Shown: positions 1-5,874, counted from the stretch's first letter. The stretch is DNA of 6,311 bases from Candidatus Altarchaeota archaeon (GCA_018221005.1 JAAOXW010000014.1:1-6311); one strand, 5' to 3'. Translations and numbers: made by a program. Notes: a model not told the origin generated them from the letters alone.

Positions 1-689
1 ACGTCAGTCTTTCCTGATGAGGGGGGTCCCGAAACTACGAGTAACTTTCCAACACCATTGTCTTTCAACTGTTTTGAAAATTTCAATCCGGGTCTCCCTG
101 GAATCTTGTGGTCTTTTCGGCACACCGGTTGATAGTTGAAACCAAGTTCTACGAGCTTAGAGTCAAAAGCCACCGGCTTCCCCCTCTTGTCTAAACGCAT
201 AGTTTTCACAGCACCCTCACCCTCACAAACAGCACATATGGCAAATAAATTGGAAACACTGTCAGAGTATGCCAAAATATCCTTAGCTTGTTCGCTGAAG
301 GCCCACCCCGTAAAACTGGTAGGTAGGAAGGCTGCATATATTTCATACCCGTCAGTTGCAAGTTCATCGAGCGTCTTTGCAATATCCCCTTCAACGTCAA
401 ATTGAAGTTCGTCAACTAAAACCATGTGATCGGAACTGGATTCACGAACAAAACTATCTAGTTCATCTGCATGTGAAAATTTTTTATGGGGTTGAACATT
501 CTTAATATTCTTGTCCCTGGTGTGTACTTCCTGCGTTCGTTCATCGGTGAGTGGTTTTGCAAGGAGTACTTTCTTGTGCGGCAAGTTCAAGGTTCGGTTA
601 TACTCTTGTTGGTGAAGTTTTGACAACACCTCACGACTCTTTCCGCTAGCCATTGGTCCAACAATACTATTCAAACTTCCTTGCTCCAT
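1..689 (-). CDS. tdk: Thymidine kinase (TK1 type), extended into a second P-loop domain; 3' end outside the window
   Basis: Translating the minus strand from the ATG at 689-687 gives 229 codons with no stop before the window edge. Residues 11-18 (GPMASGKS) match the TK1 Walker A motif GPMFSGKT. VDELQF (92-97) matches the family DExQF motif, with E94 as the expected catalytic base. The zinc/lasso region shows C152xxC155 and later C190-RKD-H194. These features indicate ATP-dependent phosphorylation of thymidine to dTMP in the cytoplasm (dTTP salvage). TK1 proteins normally end soon after the last zinc ligands. Here the frame continues and at about 216-228 presents KLLVVSGPPSSGKT, a beta strand plus a second Walker A, so a second P-loop NTPase or kinase domain is fused; its identity is outside the window. 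An in-frame TAG lies 42 nt upstream (731-729 on the complement) with no start codon between, so ATG689 is the first start. GGAG abuts the ATG too closely to be a good ribosome site, so leaderless initiation is possible. The thymidine kinase assignment is firm; the fusion is inferred from the open frame. Confidence 0.88.
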   Translation of the reverse strand, partial: MEQGSLNSIVGPMASGKSREVLSKLHQQEYNRTLNLPHKKVLLAKPLTDERTQEVHTRDKNIKNVQPHKKFSHADELDSFVRESSSDHMVLVDELQFDVEGDIAKTLDELATDGYEIYAAFLPTSFTGWAFSEQAKDILAYSDSVSNLFAICAVCEGEGAVKTMRLDKRGKPVAFDSKLVELGFNYQPVCRKDHKIPGRPGLKFSKQLKDNGVGKLLVVSGPPSSGKTD

Positions 690-711
690 CTCCAGTAAAG
701 TGTGTGCTAGG

Positions 712-738
712 TAAAAACCGTTTTGGTACTACTCCTTT
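712..738 (-). promoter_or_regulatory. Short intergenic region before tdk with an orphan Shine-Dalgarno-like site and a weak TATA-like run
   Basis: Only 87 nt separate the reductase stop from the tdk start. Read on the minus strand, 738-728 is AAAGGAGTAGT, a strong Shine-Dalgarno match, but no ATG, GTG or TTG follows at usable distance and tdk begins about 40 nt further on. A T-rich run (minus TTTTTA, 717-712) is centred about 26 nt upstream of the tdk ATG, the archaeal TATA distance for a leaderless start. It is a poor TATA match. Co-transcription with the upstream reductase is the alternative. Confidence 0.25.
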
Positions 739-776
739 CTAAGACACTCACCACACGCCTTCTGGAGAGACGCGTC

Positions 777-1811
777 TCAATAAACCATTTTGCGAAGTAT
801 TTTCTTGCCCAAAAATGGCCATCGCAACAACAGGGGGGCAGAGCCCACAAGAACTTTTGAAACTAAGTTGTTTTTTCCAACCGCCCTTAACAAGCGTTCA
901 TGAGCGCCCTTAATCCACATCAGGTGCTTAATTCTTGAGTAAGTCTGCTTTCCGGTTATTATTCGCTCAGCCACATCCTTCCCAGATTCAATAGCAAAGA
1001 AGATACCCTCCCCCGTAAATCCAGACACCAAACCCGCCGCCTCCCCAATTAAAAAACGATTTCCAAAGTCATGACCACGATAATCATAATTGATTAGACC
1101 TGCCTCAAATCGGGCCCTTCCATCATATTGTTCTTTGAACCATTGATCGAAGTTTTCTTTCATGAGTTTAGGTGTCATACCAAACTTAGTTAGCCCCGCA
1201 TCATTACACAAGCAGTAGCCAGACCCAATTGACGTTTCTGATTTGTGGGGAAAAATCCAAGCATACATTGCTCCGAATTTTTTAAAATCAAAAAATATTT
1301 CAAGAGTTTTGAATTTTTTAGGAACTATGTATTGAAAGGCTAGATGCGCCCTTTTAGTCGGGAGCCCCAGTTTTGTTCTAACAATGGACGTAGGCCCATC
1401 TGCCCCAATCAAATTTTTAAATTTTATTTTTTGAGTATCGTTCACAGTTAAACAATTTTTTTCTATTTTAGTCACACGGGACTTGGTTCGTATTTCAACA
1501 CCCACTTTCCTAACTTTCGTAGCCATAAATTTTCCCAAATCTCCCCGATTCACCGTCATTAAGAAGGGACTTTTAGTGTTGACTTCCACTCTTTGGCGAG
1601 CAGTGTTTAGAACTATTCCGTTAAATTTCCGCTGGATAATTTTTTTAGGTAAGCGAAGGTCCTTTGTACTCATTCCCCCCGCACAAATTTTATTTCCAAT
1701 TACGTTTCCTTTCTCCAGCACCAAAACTTCCTTGTTCCCCTTACCAAGAACTTCTGCACATGTCAATCCTGCGGGTCCTGCGCCAACAATAACTGTCTCA
1801 TAAAACTCCAA
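777..1811 (-). CDS. Geranylgeranyl reductase family FAD-dependent oxidoreductase
   Basis: A 344-residue flavoprotein of the geranylgeranyl/digeranylgeranylglycerophospholipid reductase family. These enzymes saturate the isoprenoid chains of archaeal membrane lipids using reduced FAD at the membrane face. The N-terminus has the Rossmann dinucleotide motif GAGPAG (10-15) and an acidic residue E33 after the second strand for the ADP ribose. KICAGGM (41-47) corresponds to the family K-x-C-x-G-G segment. GADG (136-139) and YAWIFP (183-188, the YxWxFP signature) follow, then the second FAD motif GEAAG (256-260) with FTGEGI (265-270). Family members usually have GDAAG, so E257 replaces Asp. The only start compatible with this N-terminus is TTG at 1811, because the frame is closed by a TAG inside the upstream tRNA and no other start codon lies between. 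The start sits one nucleotide past the mature 3' end of tRNA-Tyr, so there is no room for a ribosome site on a processed transcript. The exact substrate is not provable; a related lipid or quinone reductase is possible. Confidence 0.85.
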   Translation of the reverse strand: MEFYETVIVGAGPAGLTCAEVLGKGNKEVLVLEKGNVIGNKICAGGMSTKDLRLPKKIIQRKFNGIVLNTARQRVEVNTKSPFLMTVNRGDLGKFMATKVRKVGVEIRTKSRVTKIEKNCLTVNDTQKIKFKNLIGADGPTSIVRTKLGLPTKRAHLAFQYIVPKKFKTLEIFFDFKKFGAMYAWIFPHKSETSIGSGYCLCNDAGLTKFGMTPKLMKENFDQWFKEQYDGRARFEAGLINYDYRGHDFGNRFLIGEAAGLVSGFTGEGIFFAIESGKDVAERIITGKQTYSRIKHLMWIKGAHERLLRAVGKNNLVSKVLVGSAPLLLRWPFLGKKILRKMVY

Positions 1812-1812
1812 G

Positions 1813-1929
1813 TCCCGCGGGCCAGATTCGAACTGGCGACTTGTCGGTTTCTATCTGAACGATGACTACTCTCCAAAAGCCAACGCTTTCGGCTACAGCC
1901 GACCGCTCTATCCACTGAGCTACCGCGGG
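1813..1929 (-). tRNA. trnY: tRNA-Tyr (GTA), intron-containing
   Basis: The minus strand folds as a complete cloverleaf of 73 nt after removal of a 44-nt intron. The acceptor stem is CCCGCGG with CCGCGGG and discriminator A73. The D arm is GCTC/GAGC, the anticodon stem GTCGG/CCGAC, and the loop CTGTAGA with anticodon GTA at 1896-1894. The variable loop has 5 nt and the T arm is GCCAG-TTCGAAT-CTGGC. The C1-G72 pair with A73 is the tyrosine identity set of archaea and eukaryotes, which agrees with the anticodon. CCA is not encoded. The 3' end is one nucleotide from the start codon of the reductase gene on the same strand, so the two are probably made as one transcript and separated by 3'-end processing. 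Confidence 0.95.
1849..1892 (-). other. tRNA-Tyr intron at position 37/38, relaxed bulge-helix-bulge
   Basis: The 44-nt intron is placed by the cloverleaf constraints: G37 at 1893 is the last 5' exon base and A38 at 1848 the first 3' exon base. The splicing motif is visible. Exon CTGT (32-35) pairs with intron ATAG (1854-1851; three Watson-Crick pairs and one G-T). It is flanked by a 5' bulge at A36-G37/C and a 3' bulge of AA/A. Outside it lies the 5-bp anticodon stem. A regular inner helix is not obvious. Instead, the first 20 intron bases (1892-1873) form a local 8-bp hairpin with a GTTG loop. The motif is therefore a relaxed substrate for the tRNA splicing endonuclease. Confidence 0.8.
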
Positions 1930-1964
1930 ATGCACCCTGAGGTGTATTAAGGTGGCTTTTTGAG

Positions 1965-1973
1965 TTTTATATG
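1965..1973 (-). promoter_or_regulatory. TATA-like box for the tRNA-Tyr (and probably reductase) transcript
   Basis: The minus strand reads CATATAAAA here. Its centre lies about 26 nt upstream of a start near 1942, leaving a leader of about 13 nt before the tRNA 5' end, a usual archaeal arrangement. The leader holds a small hairpin (CACC/GGTG, 1933-1944). No separate promoter is evident for the reductase gene, which is consistent with co-transcription. Confidence 0.5.
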
Positions 1974-2048
1974 CCTTTGTGCATCTTGATTTGGAGTTAT
2001 CATTCTGTTTTAAAACACATGTCATCTTTTCAGGTTGTCAAAAAAGAG

Positions 2049-2058
2049 TTTAAATTTT
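2049..2058 (+). promoter_or_regulatory. Possible TATA-like box for the glycosyltransferase gene
   Basis: TTTAAATTTT preceded by a purine-rich AAAAAGAG lies 17-26 nt before the ATG at 2075. This is slightly close for the usual spacing, and no Shine-Dalgarno site precedes the ATG, so a leaderless transcript is plausible but unproven. Confidence 0.3.
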
Positions 2059-2074
2059 AGCGCATTCACGTGTG

Positions 2075-3049
2075 ATGGATAAGAAGCTTATTTTCGCTTC
2101 TGTTTTTTTACTAACTTTTCACTTAATTTTTACCCCCATCATTGGTTATGACCATGCCCGCAATTTGGAAGTTGCCAGAGAAATGGCCAACACCGGTTTG
2201 ATGAGTTACTATGGTGAAAATTTTGTGTCTAATCCGCCCTTACTCTACATGGTGCACGCCCTAATTATCAAACTTTTTGGGTTCCATTACATCCTGCACC
2301 GAATGGTAGATTTACTGTTCTGGATTGCCGCAATGTTCGTACTTGAAGCACTTGGAAAAGAAGTAAACGTACAACATTTGGGCTTGCTTATTGGGCTTTC
2401 ATGGACGTTTGTTTATGCTACCGCCATCCGTAGTTATTCGGATACACTTCTACTTTCAGCAATAATGTTATTGCTTTACTTTCGTTTCAAAAAGGAACCC
2501 TCTTTACGGGGAGCAATGTGGTTTGGAATTTCCTATGGTGTAGCTGGCTGGGCCAAGTATCCCCCCTTTCTTCTTAGTGCCTTTTTCTTACTAGATTGGC
2601 TGGTCCACAAAAAACCCTTGAAATACATAATTATTGCTTTGGTAGTTGGGTCTAGCTTCGCCCTGCCCCTAATAGCCTACGCTCAATTCAATGGCTTGCC
2701 CATGCCTTGGACGGCAAGTGTTGACACTAATGTCGTGTGGCGGACAGGCGACCCACAAACACTCTATGAGCCCTACCTTCTGCTGTTGAAAATGTGGCCC
2801 GCCCTCTTCACACTTGCTTTTTCCTCATTACGTCTCGACCTTTTTTCAGCCATATTGGTGGGTGTCCCCCTCATTGGCAGGGTGGTTTCAAAGGTTTTTG
2901 AAGTGCGCCACTATTTTTTCATAATAATTGCTATGGGGGTTCTGGCTTCCCGTTTCATAGAGAAAAAAACTATGGCGCTGGGTTGTTTATTGGTATGTTG
3001 CATGTTTTCTAATTTTCGCCCCATCCGCCACCTACCGCTACGGTTCTGA
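2075..3049 (+). CDS. GT-C family membrane glycosyltransferase (GT39/PMT-like), N-terminal membrane part of a frame-shifted gene
   Basis: This frame encodes the membrane domain of a polyprenyl-phosphate-sugar-dependent glycosyltransferase, which would transfer sugar from a lipid carrier to protein or lipid on the outer face of the membrane. After a first membrane helix (about 5-23), the first outer loop carries YDHARNLEVAREM with Asp27, where GT39/PMT enzymes have their catalytic acidic residue. Next comes SNPPLLYMVHALIIKLFG, matching the family 'PPL...klFG' segment, and later GWAKYPP resembling the family 'K-P' motif. About nine or ten hydrophobic segments follow, up to about 316. Residue numbers count from GTG2072; ATG2075 is the more likely start. 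The frame ends with a polar tail unlike a membrane protein end, just where the neighbouring frame picks up a matching continuation, so this is the front of a protein of about 507 residues (2075-3599 minus one base). The precise sugar donor and acceptor cannot be told. Confidence 0.72.
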   Translation: MDKKLIFASVFLLTFHLIFTPIIGYDHARNLEVAREMANTGLMSYYGENFVSNPPLLYMVHALIIKLFGFHYILHRMVDLLFWIAAMFVLEALGKEVNVQHLGLLIGLSWTFVYATAIRSYSDTLLLSAIMLLLYFRFKKEPSLRGAMWFGISYGVAGWAKYPPFLLSAFFLLDWLVHKKPLKYIIIALVVGSSFALPLIAYAQFNGLPMPWTASVDTNVVWRTGDPQTLYEPYLLLLKMWPALFTLAFSSLRLDLFSAILVGVPLIGRVVSKVFEVRHYFFIIIAMGVLASRFIEKKTMALGCLLVCCMFSNFRPIRHLPLRF

Positions 3050-3599
3050 AACAGGTTTTATTGAATTTTGTAATTCTCTCCAACCTCATGAGACAGTTCT
3101 GGCCCCATCTAGCTACCCCTTCATTTCTGTGTTTTCACAAGCCGACGCAGAATATTCAGAAGACTTTGACATCAATATGGCGCTAATTTATGGGGCAACC
3201 CACTTCGTATCCAAGACACCACAATCTAATTCCTTCTTAATCGAAGCCGGCAGTTTTGAAGTGATAAACCCCACTTATGCAGGAACTCACTATGTCTATG
3301 ATGTGGATTGGAATGCCATGCTATTGGAATGGAATCTGGAATATCGTGGAACTTTGGAGGTAGTTGATTCTAAAGGTAAACCAGTATACAGGACTACGTG
3401 TATACTATCTGGCGATGATTGGACTATTGACCAAGTTTCAGATAAGGCAGGTGAAATATTATTCTTGGTTCCCGCAGGGAGAAGCTTCGCTCAAGTAAAG
3501 TGTGAGGCTCTTGGATTTTCAACTAGTTACCTTTCGGGAAATAAAATTGAAATGACCTTCGTTGGCTTGTTTCACAAAACAAATAGTATCAGGTACTGA
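3024..3599 (+). CDS. C-terminal part of the same GT-C glycosyltransferase, in the +1 frame
   Basis: From 3024 (phase 0) the translation begins SATYRYGSETGFIEF and runs to TGA at 3597-3599, continuing the hydrophobic N-terminal frame naturally. GT-C enzymes commonly have an 'R-Y...' followed by a soluble outer domain here. The part after about 3050 is hydrophilic and rich in beta-strand-like sequence (for example GTLEVVDSKGK, GEILFLVPAG). It fits the extracytoplasmic C-terminal domain of such enzymes. This frame is open from 2961, but the first start codon in it is a GTG at 3129, in the middle of a smooth sequence and without a ribosome site. An independent gene starting there is unlikely. The stop overlaps the end of the convergent isomerase gene by 11 bp. 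The gene may be a pseudogene, a sequencing or assembly error, or a frameshifted but expressed gene. Confidence 0.65.
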   Translation, partial: SATYRYGSETGFIEFCNSLQPHETVLAPSSYPFISVFSQADAEYSEDFDINMALIYGATHFVSKTPQSNSFLIEAGSFEVINPTYAGTHYVYDVDWNAMLLEWNLEYRGTLEVVDSKGKPVYRTTCILSGDDWTIDQVSDKAGEILFLVPAGRSFAQVKCEALGFSTSYLSGNKIEMTFVGLFHKTNSIRY

Positions 3600-4452
3600 A
3601 AATCTCAGACATTTTCTCCATTATTTCGAAACCAGCAATTGCAGGCGGAAGAATGCCCAACTCAGTAATTATTCCGCGCAGTCGTTTGGCCGGAACACTC
3701 TCAAATGCAGGGTTCTTTACTTCAATTGGGTAATCCCAAACTTCTCGCGGGTCCCGCTCTTCTATTGCCACATTCTTGGCAAAGAGACTCTCCTTATCCA
3801 ACTTCAAACTATGTCCACAAGCATAGAAAGGAACACTTTTGTCTTCAGCAGCCATTGCCAAGAGTCCAGACCCAATTTTATTGACCACACGCCCATCCAT
3901 TAAAATTGCATCCAACCCAATCAAACACAAATCCACACGCTCATCTTTCATTGCCTTCATTATTGCAGAATCAACATAGTGTTTAACATTAATGCCCCCC
4001 TTGTAAAGTGCTTTCGCAGTTTTTCTTCCCTGATATCGTGGTCGGGTTTCTGTATTCACAACTGTGATATTTTTTCCATTAAATCGGGCTTTCAATAAAA
4101 TTTTCACAACAGTTGAACTGTGACAAATAGTTTGAACAGTCATGCCATCCCTCACAAGGTTGGCTCCAATATTTACAATTTTGTCCATACCCTCATTAAT
4201 TCCGTTCACAAATTTCTCAACATTGTGTGGAACTTCATCCAACTTCACCCTTTTCAAATAATTGAGAGTGTTTATCATGAGTGGTTCGGTAGGTCTAGTA
4301 GCAAGTAAAAGTGCCACCACTTCATCAACCGACTTTCCAGGATTTCTGTTCACAAAACCACCCACGGCTTCAAGTGCATTTAGAGCAACATTAGTTGCGC
4401 CTTGAATCTCGAGCGCCTTTATTTTTTTTGCAACTTCCTGAACTTTGTCCAC
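3589..4452 (-). CDS. Ribose-1,5-bisphosphate isomerase (eIF2B alpha/beta/delta-like family)
   Basis: A 287-residue cytosolic enzyme converting ribose-1,5-bisphosphate to ribulose-1,5-bisphosphate, step two of the archaeal AMP pathway that feeds RuBisCO. Family marks are visible: TICHSST (108-114) with Cys110, ETRPRYQGR (135-143), and GLDAILMDGRVVNKIGS (179-195) with Asp181. Cys110 and Asp181 sit where the Thermococcus enzyme has its catalytic Cys133 and Asp202. The last quarter (RGIITELGILPP, 259-270) matches the family C-terminus. At 287 residues it is somewhat shorter than the roughly 310-320 of described enzymes, mainly at the N-terminus. The start is GTG at 4452, the first possible start after an in-frame TAA, with AGGAG 10 nt upstream. 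It lies 15 nt downstream of the RuBisCO stop, so the two form an operon; this adjacency separates it from the related methylthioribose-1-phosphate isomerase and translation-factor members. A shared 11-bp tail with the convergent glycosyltransferase leaves no room for a terminator between them. Confidence 0.85.
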   Translation of the reverse strand: MDKVQEVAKKIKALEIQGATNVALNALEAVGGFVNRNPGKSVDEVVALLLATRPTEPLMINTLNYLKRVKLDEVPHNVEKFVNGINEGMDKIVNIGANLVRDGMTVQTICHSSTVVKILLKARFNGKNITVVNTETRPRYQGRKTAKALYKGGINVKHYVDSAIMKAMKDERVDLCLIGLDAILMDGRVVNKIGSGLLAMAAEDKSVPFYACGHSLKLDKESLFAKNVAIEERDPREVWDYPIEVKNPAFESVPAKRLRGIITELGILPPAIAGFEIMEKMSEIFST

Positions 4453-4462
4453 ACACTCACTA

Positions 4463-4467
4463 CTCCT
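4463..4467 (-). promoter_or_regulatory. Ribosome binding site of the isomerase gene, abutting the RuBisCO stop
   Basis: The minus strand reads AGGAG directly after the TAA of the RuBisCO gene and 10 nt before the GTG start of the isomerase. It supports the GTG choice and suggests re-initiation or coupled translation. The longer word AAAGGAGTAGT recurs before tdk. Confidence 0.6.
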
Positions 4468-5853
4468 TTATTCCCCTTCAAACCGTTCGACCGCACTAAG
4501 ACCTTGCTTATACATTTCTTTTTGCAAGTTTCCTCGGTTTTTTCTTAAAGCTGAAAACTGTTTTTTAATATCAACGGGGTCTATGAAGCCCCACTTATCA
4601 AAAGCTTGTTGCAATTCCGCTCCAACTTTAACGCCCCCCTTTGCAGCCCTTTCAGACGCGTTTCTCATGGCCTTAGCACCACCTTCCGTTCCTTGTGGGT
4701 GTCCATGTACCCCTCCTCCTGCTTGAAGAGTTACATCAGTAGTTCCATAAACCTCACAAACTGCACCGACCATTCCAGGATGCAGTCCACCACTCGCAAC
4801 CGGCATAACTGGTTTGATGTGCTTGGCCCACTTGCTTTCTAAAAACACAGGCTCAAAACCCTTCACCTTTTGCTGGCTTGCAACTTGTCCAAAATTTCTT
4901 GTGGTGATGGGGGAACCTTCCATCTTACCAACACCCGTTCCCGTATGAATTTGATCAACACCCAGCAACCGGAAAATTTTCAGCCAAAAATTAAAACCAA
5001 CCCCACGACTGCCTCGTGTCTCTGCCCCATGTCCTGCCCGGTGAGCATGGACCATGAACTTTCTTTTATGAAGTTCATCTACAATGAGTTTGGTTGTGGG
5101 GATGCCCAACATATAAACATCAATCATACACATTTTCCATCCAATATTGTCCAGGAACTCAATCCGCTCCATCATCTTTGGAATAAAATCGGTGATATTC
5201 GGAACGTAAATCTTTGGTTCACCAATACTTTCAATCTTACTAATGGTTTTTGATGCCCGCTCTTCCCACAAACAAAAAGCTTGATTCACAAGATTTTCAT
5301 CATCCTTCACAAGGTCAAGCCCATTTGACAGTGCTTTAAAACTCGCATCTGCAAATTCACTTGGCGAGAGTCCTACCTTCGGTTTAATAATGGTGCCAAC
5401 ATGTGGCCTCTTACTTTTTGTGGTTCCAATCATCTTTCGTATGCCCTTAATCCCGTAAAGTGGCCCCTTGAAAAATTTCTGATATTTTTCAGGTATGCTC
5501 CAATCCAGAAGCTTGAGTTCCTTAATTTCCTTAATGCCATAAATGTTGCCACGAATACTTGCTAACAGTTGTGGAAGGTTGTCGTGATCAAAATGCTCAA
5601 GGGGATAAGCAACTTTAATGAAGCCGGCATTTTCTTTTACCTTTTTGAGGTCAAAAACTCGCGCCCGTAAACGTTCCCACACAAAATCATTCATTGTGGA
5701 GATACTTGTCCAAGTCCCTACTGAACTCTCTGCCCCCACCATCTCTGCTAGAACTTCAAGCTTCCCCTCTCCTTTAACCCAGAGCAAGGTCACAAAATCG
5801 TTCTTGCTGGGCTTGTATTTCTCATCAATATATGAATATCCACCATAAACCAT
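4468..5853 (-). CDS. rbcL: RuBisCO large subunit, archaeal form III type
   Basis: A 461-residue ribulose-1,5-bisphosphate carboxylase that turns RuBP plus CO2 into two 3-phosphoglycerates. All key residues are present (spinach numbering in parentheses): E42 (E60), T47-W48 (T65-W66), N103 (N123), K157 and K159 (K175, K177), carbamylated K183 with D185-E186 (K201, D203, E204), H271-R272 (H294-R295), H303 (H327), loop-6 K310 (K334) and S354 (S379). The glycine cluster AGGG (378-381) is also intact. It is therefore expected to be active and is not a RuBisCO-like protein. No small subunit gene is present. The immediately downstream isomerase indicates the AMP/nucleotide-breakdown pathway rather than a Calvin cycle; no phosphoribulokinase is seen. 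The segment HRAGHG (271-276) resembles forms II and II/III more than the HRAMHA usual in forms I and III, while the region between N103 and K157 shows no extra insertion. A divergent form III ('III-like') is the best call. The start is ATG at 5853, with GAGGT six bases upstream. Confidence 0.95.
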   Translation of the reverse strand: MVYGGYSYIDEKYKPSKNDFVTLLWVKGEGKLEVLAEMVGAESSVGTWTSISTMNDFVWERLRARVFDLKKVKENAGFIKVAYPLEHFDHDNLPQLLASIRGNIYGIKEIKELKLLDWSIPEKYQKFFKGPLYGIKGIRKMIGTTKSKRPHVGTIIKPKVGLSPSEFADASFKALSNGLDLVKDDENLVNQAFCLWEERASKTISKIESIGEPKIYVPNITDFIPKMMERIEFLDNIGWKMCMIDVYMLGIPTTKLIVDELHKRKFMVHAHRAGHGAETRGSRGVGFNFWLKIFRLLGVDQIHTGTGVGKMEGSPITTRNFGQVASQQKVKGFEPVFLESKWAKHIKPVMPVASGGLHPGMVGAVCEVYGTTDVTLQAGGGVHGHPQGTEGGAKAMRNASERAAKGGVKVGAELQQAFDKWGFIDPVDIKKQFSALRKNRGNLQKEMYKQGLSAVERFEGE

Positions 5854-5859
5854 TGTAAT

Positions 5860-5864
5860 ACCTC
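5860..5864 (-). promoter_or_regulatory. Ribosome binding site of rbcL
   Basis: GAGGT on the minus strand with a six-base spacer to the ATG at 5853. It fixes the start and implies that at least part of the rbcL mRNA has a leader. Confidence 0.55.
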
Positions 5865-5874
5865 GTCATAGGAG

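Noticed and set aside
136..415. Open frames on both strands (plus 136-405, minus 206-415)
   Set aside because: Both overlap the thymidine kinase coding frame, show no protein-family features, and are explained as out-of-frame shadows of it.
767..778. Perfect 12-bp palindrome GAGACGCGTCTC at the end of the reductase gene
   Set aside because: No loop, no T-run and no second copy. A single 6-bp half-site palindrome is expected about once or twice by chance in a window this size.
1798..2025. Minus-strand open frame of 75 codons across the tRNA
   Set aside because: It reads straight through the tRNA-Tyr gene and its promoter. The cloverleaf and the intron explain the sequence.
3129..3599. Independent gene starting at GTG 3129
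   Set aside because: The frame is open back to 2961 with a sensible protein continuation upstream, and there is no ribosome site before the GTG. It is the tail of the glycosyltransferase.
3562..4308. Plus-strand open frames opposite the isomerase gene (3562-3903, 4120-4308)
   Set aside because: They are antisense shadows of a well-conserved coding frame, without start signals or recognisable motifs.
4445..5848. Several plus-strand open frames (for example 4445-4726, 4870-5253, 5618-5848)
   Set aside because: They lie antisense to RuBisCO, whose active-site residues are intact across the whole stretch. Their translations show no family features.
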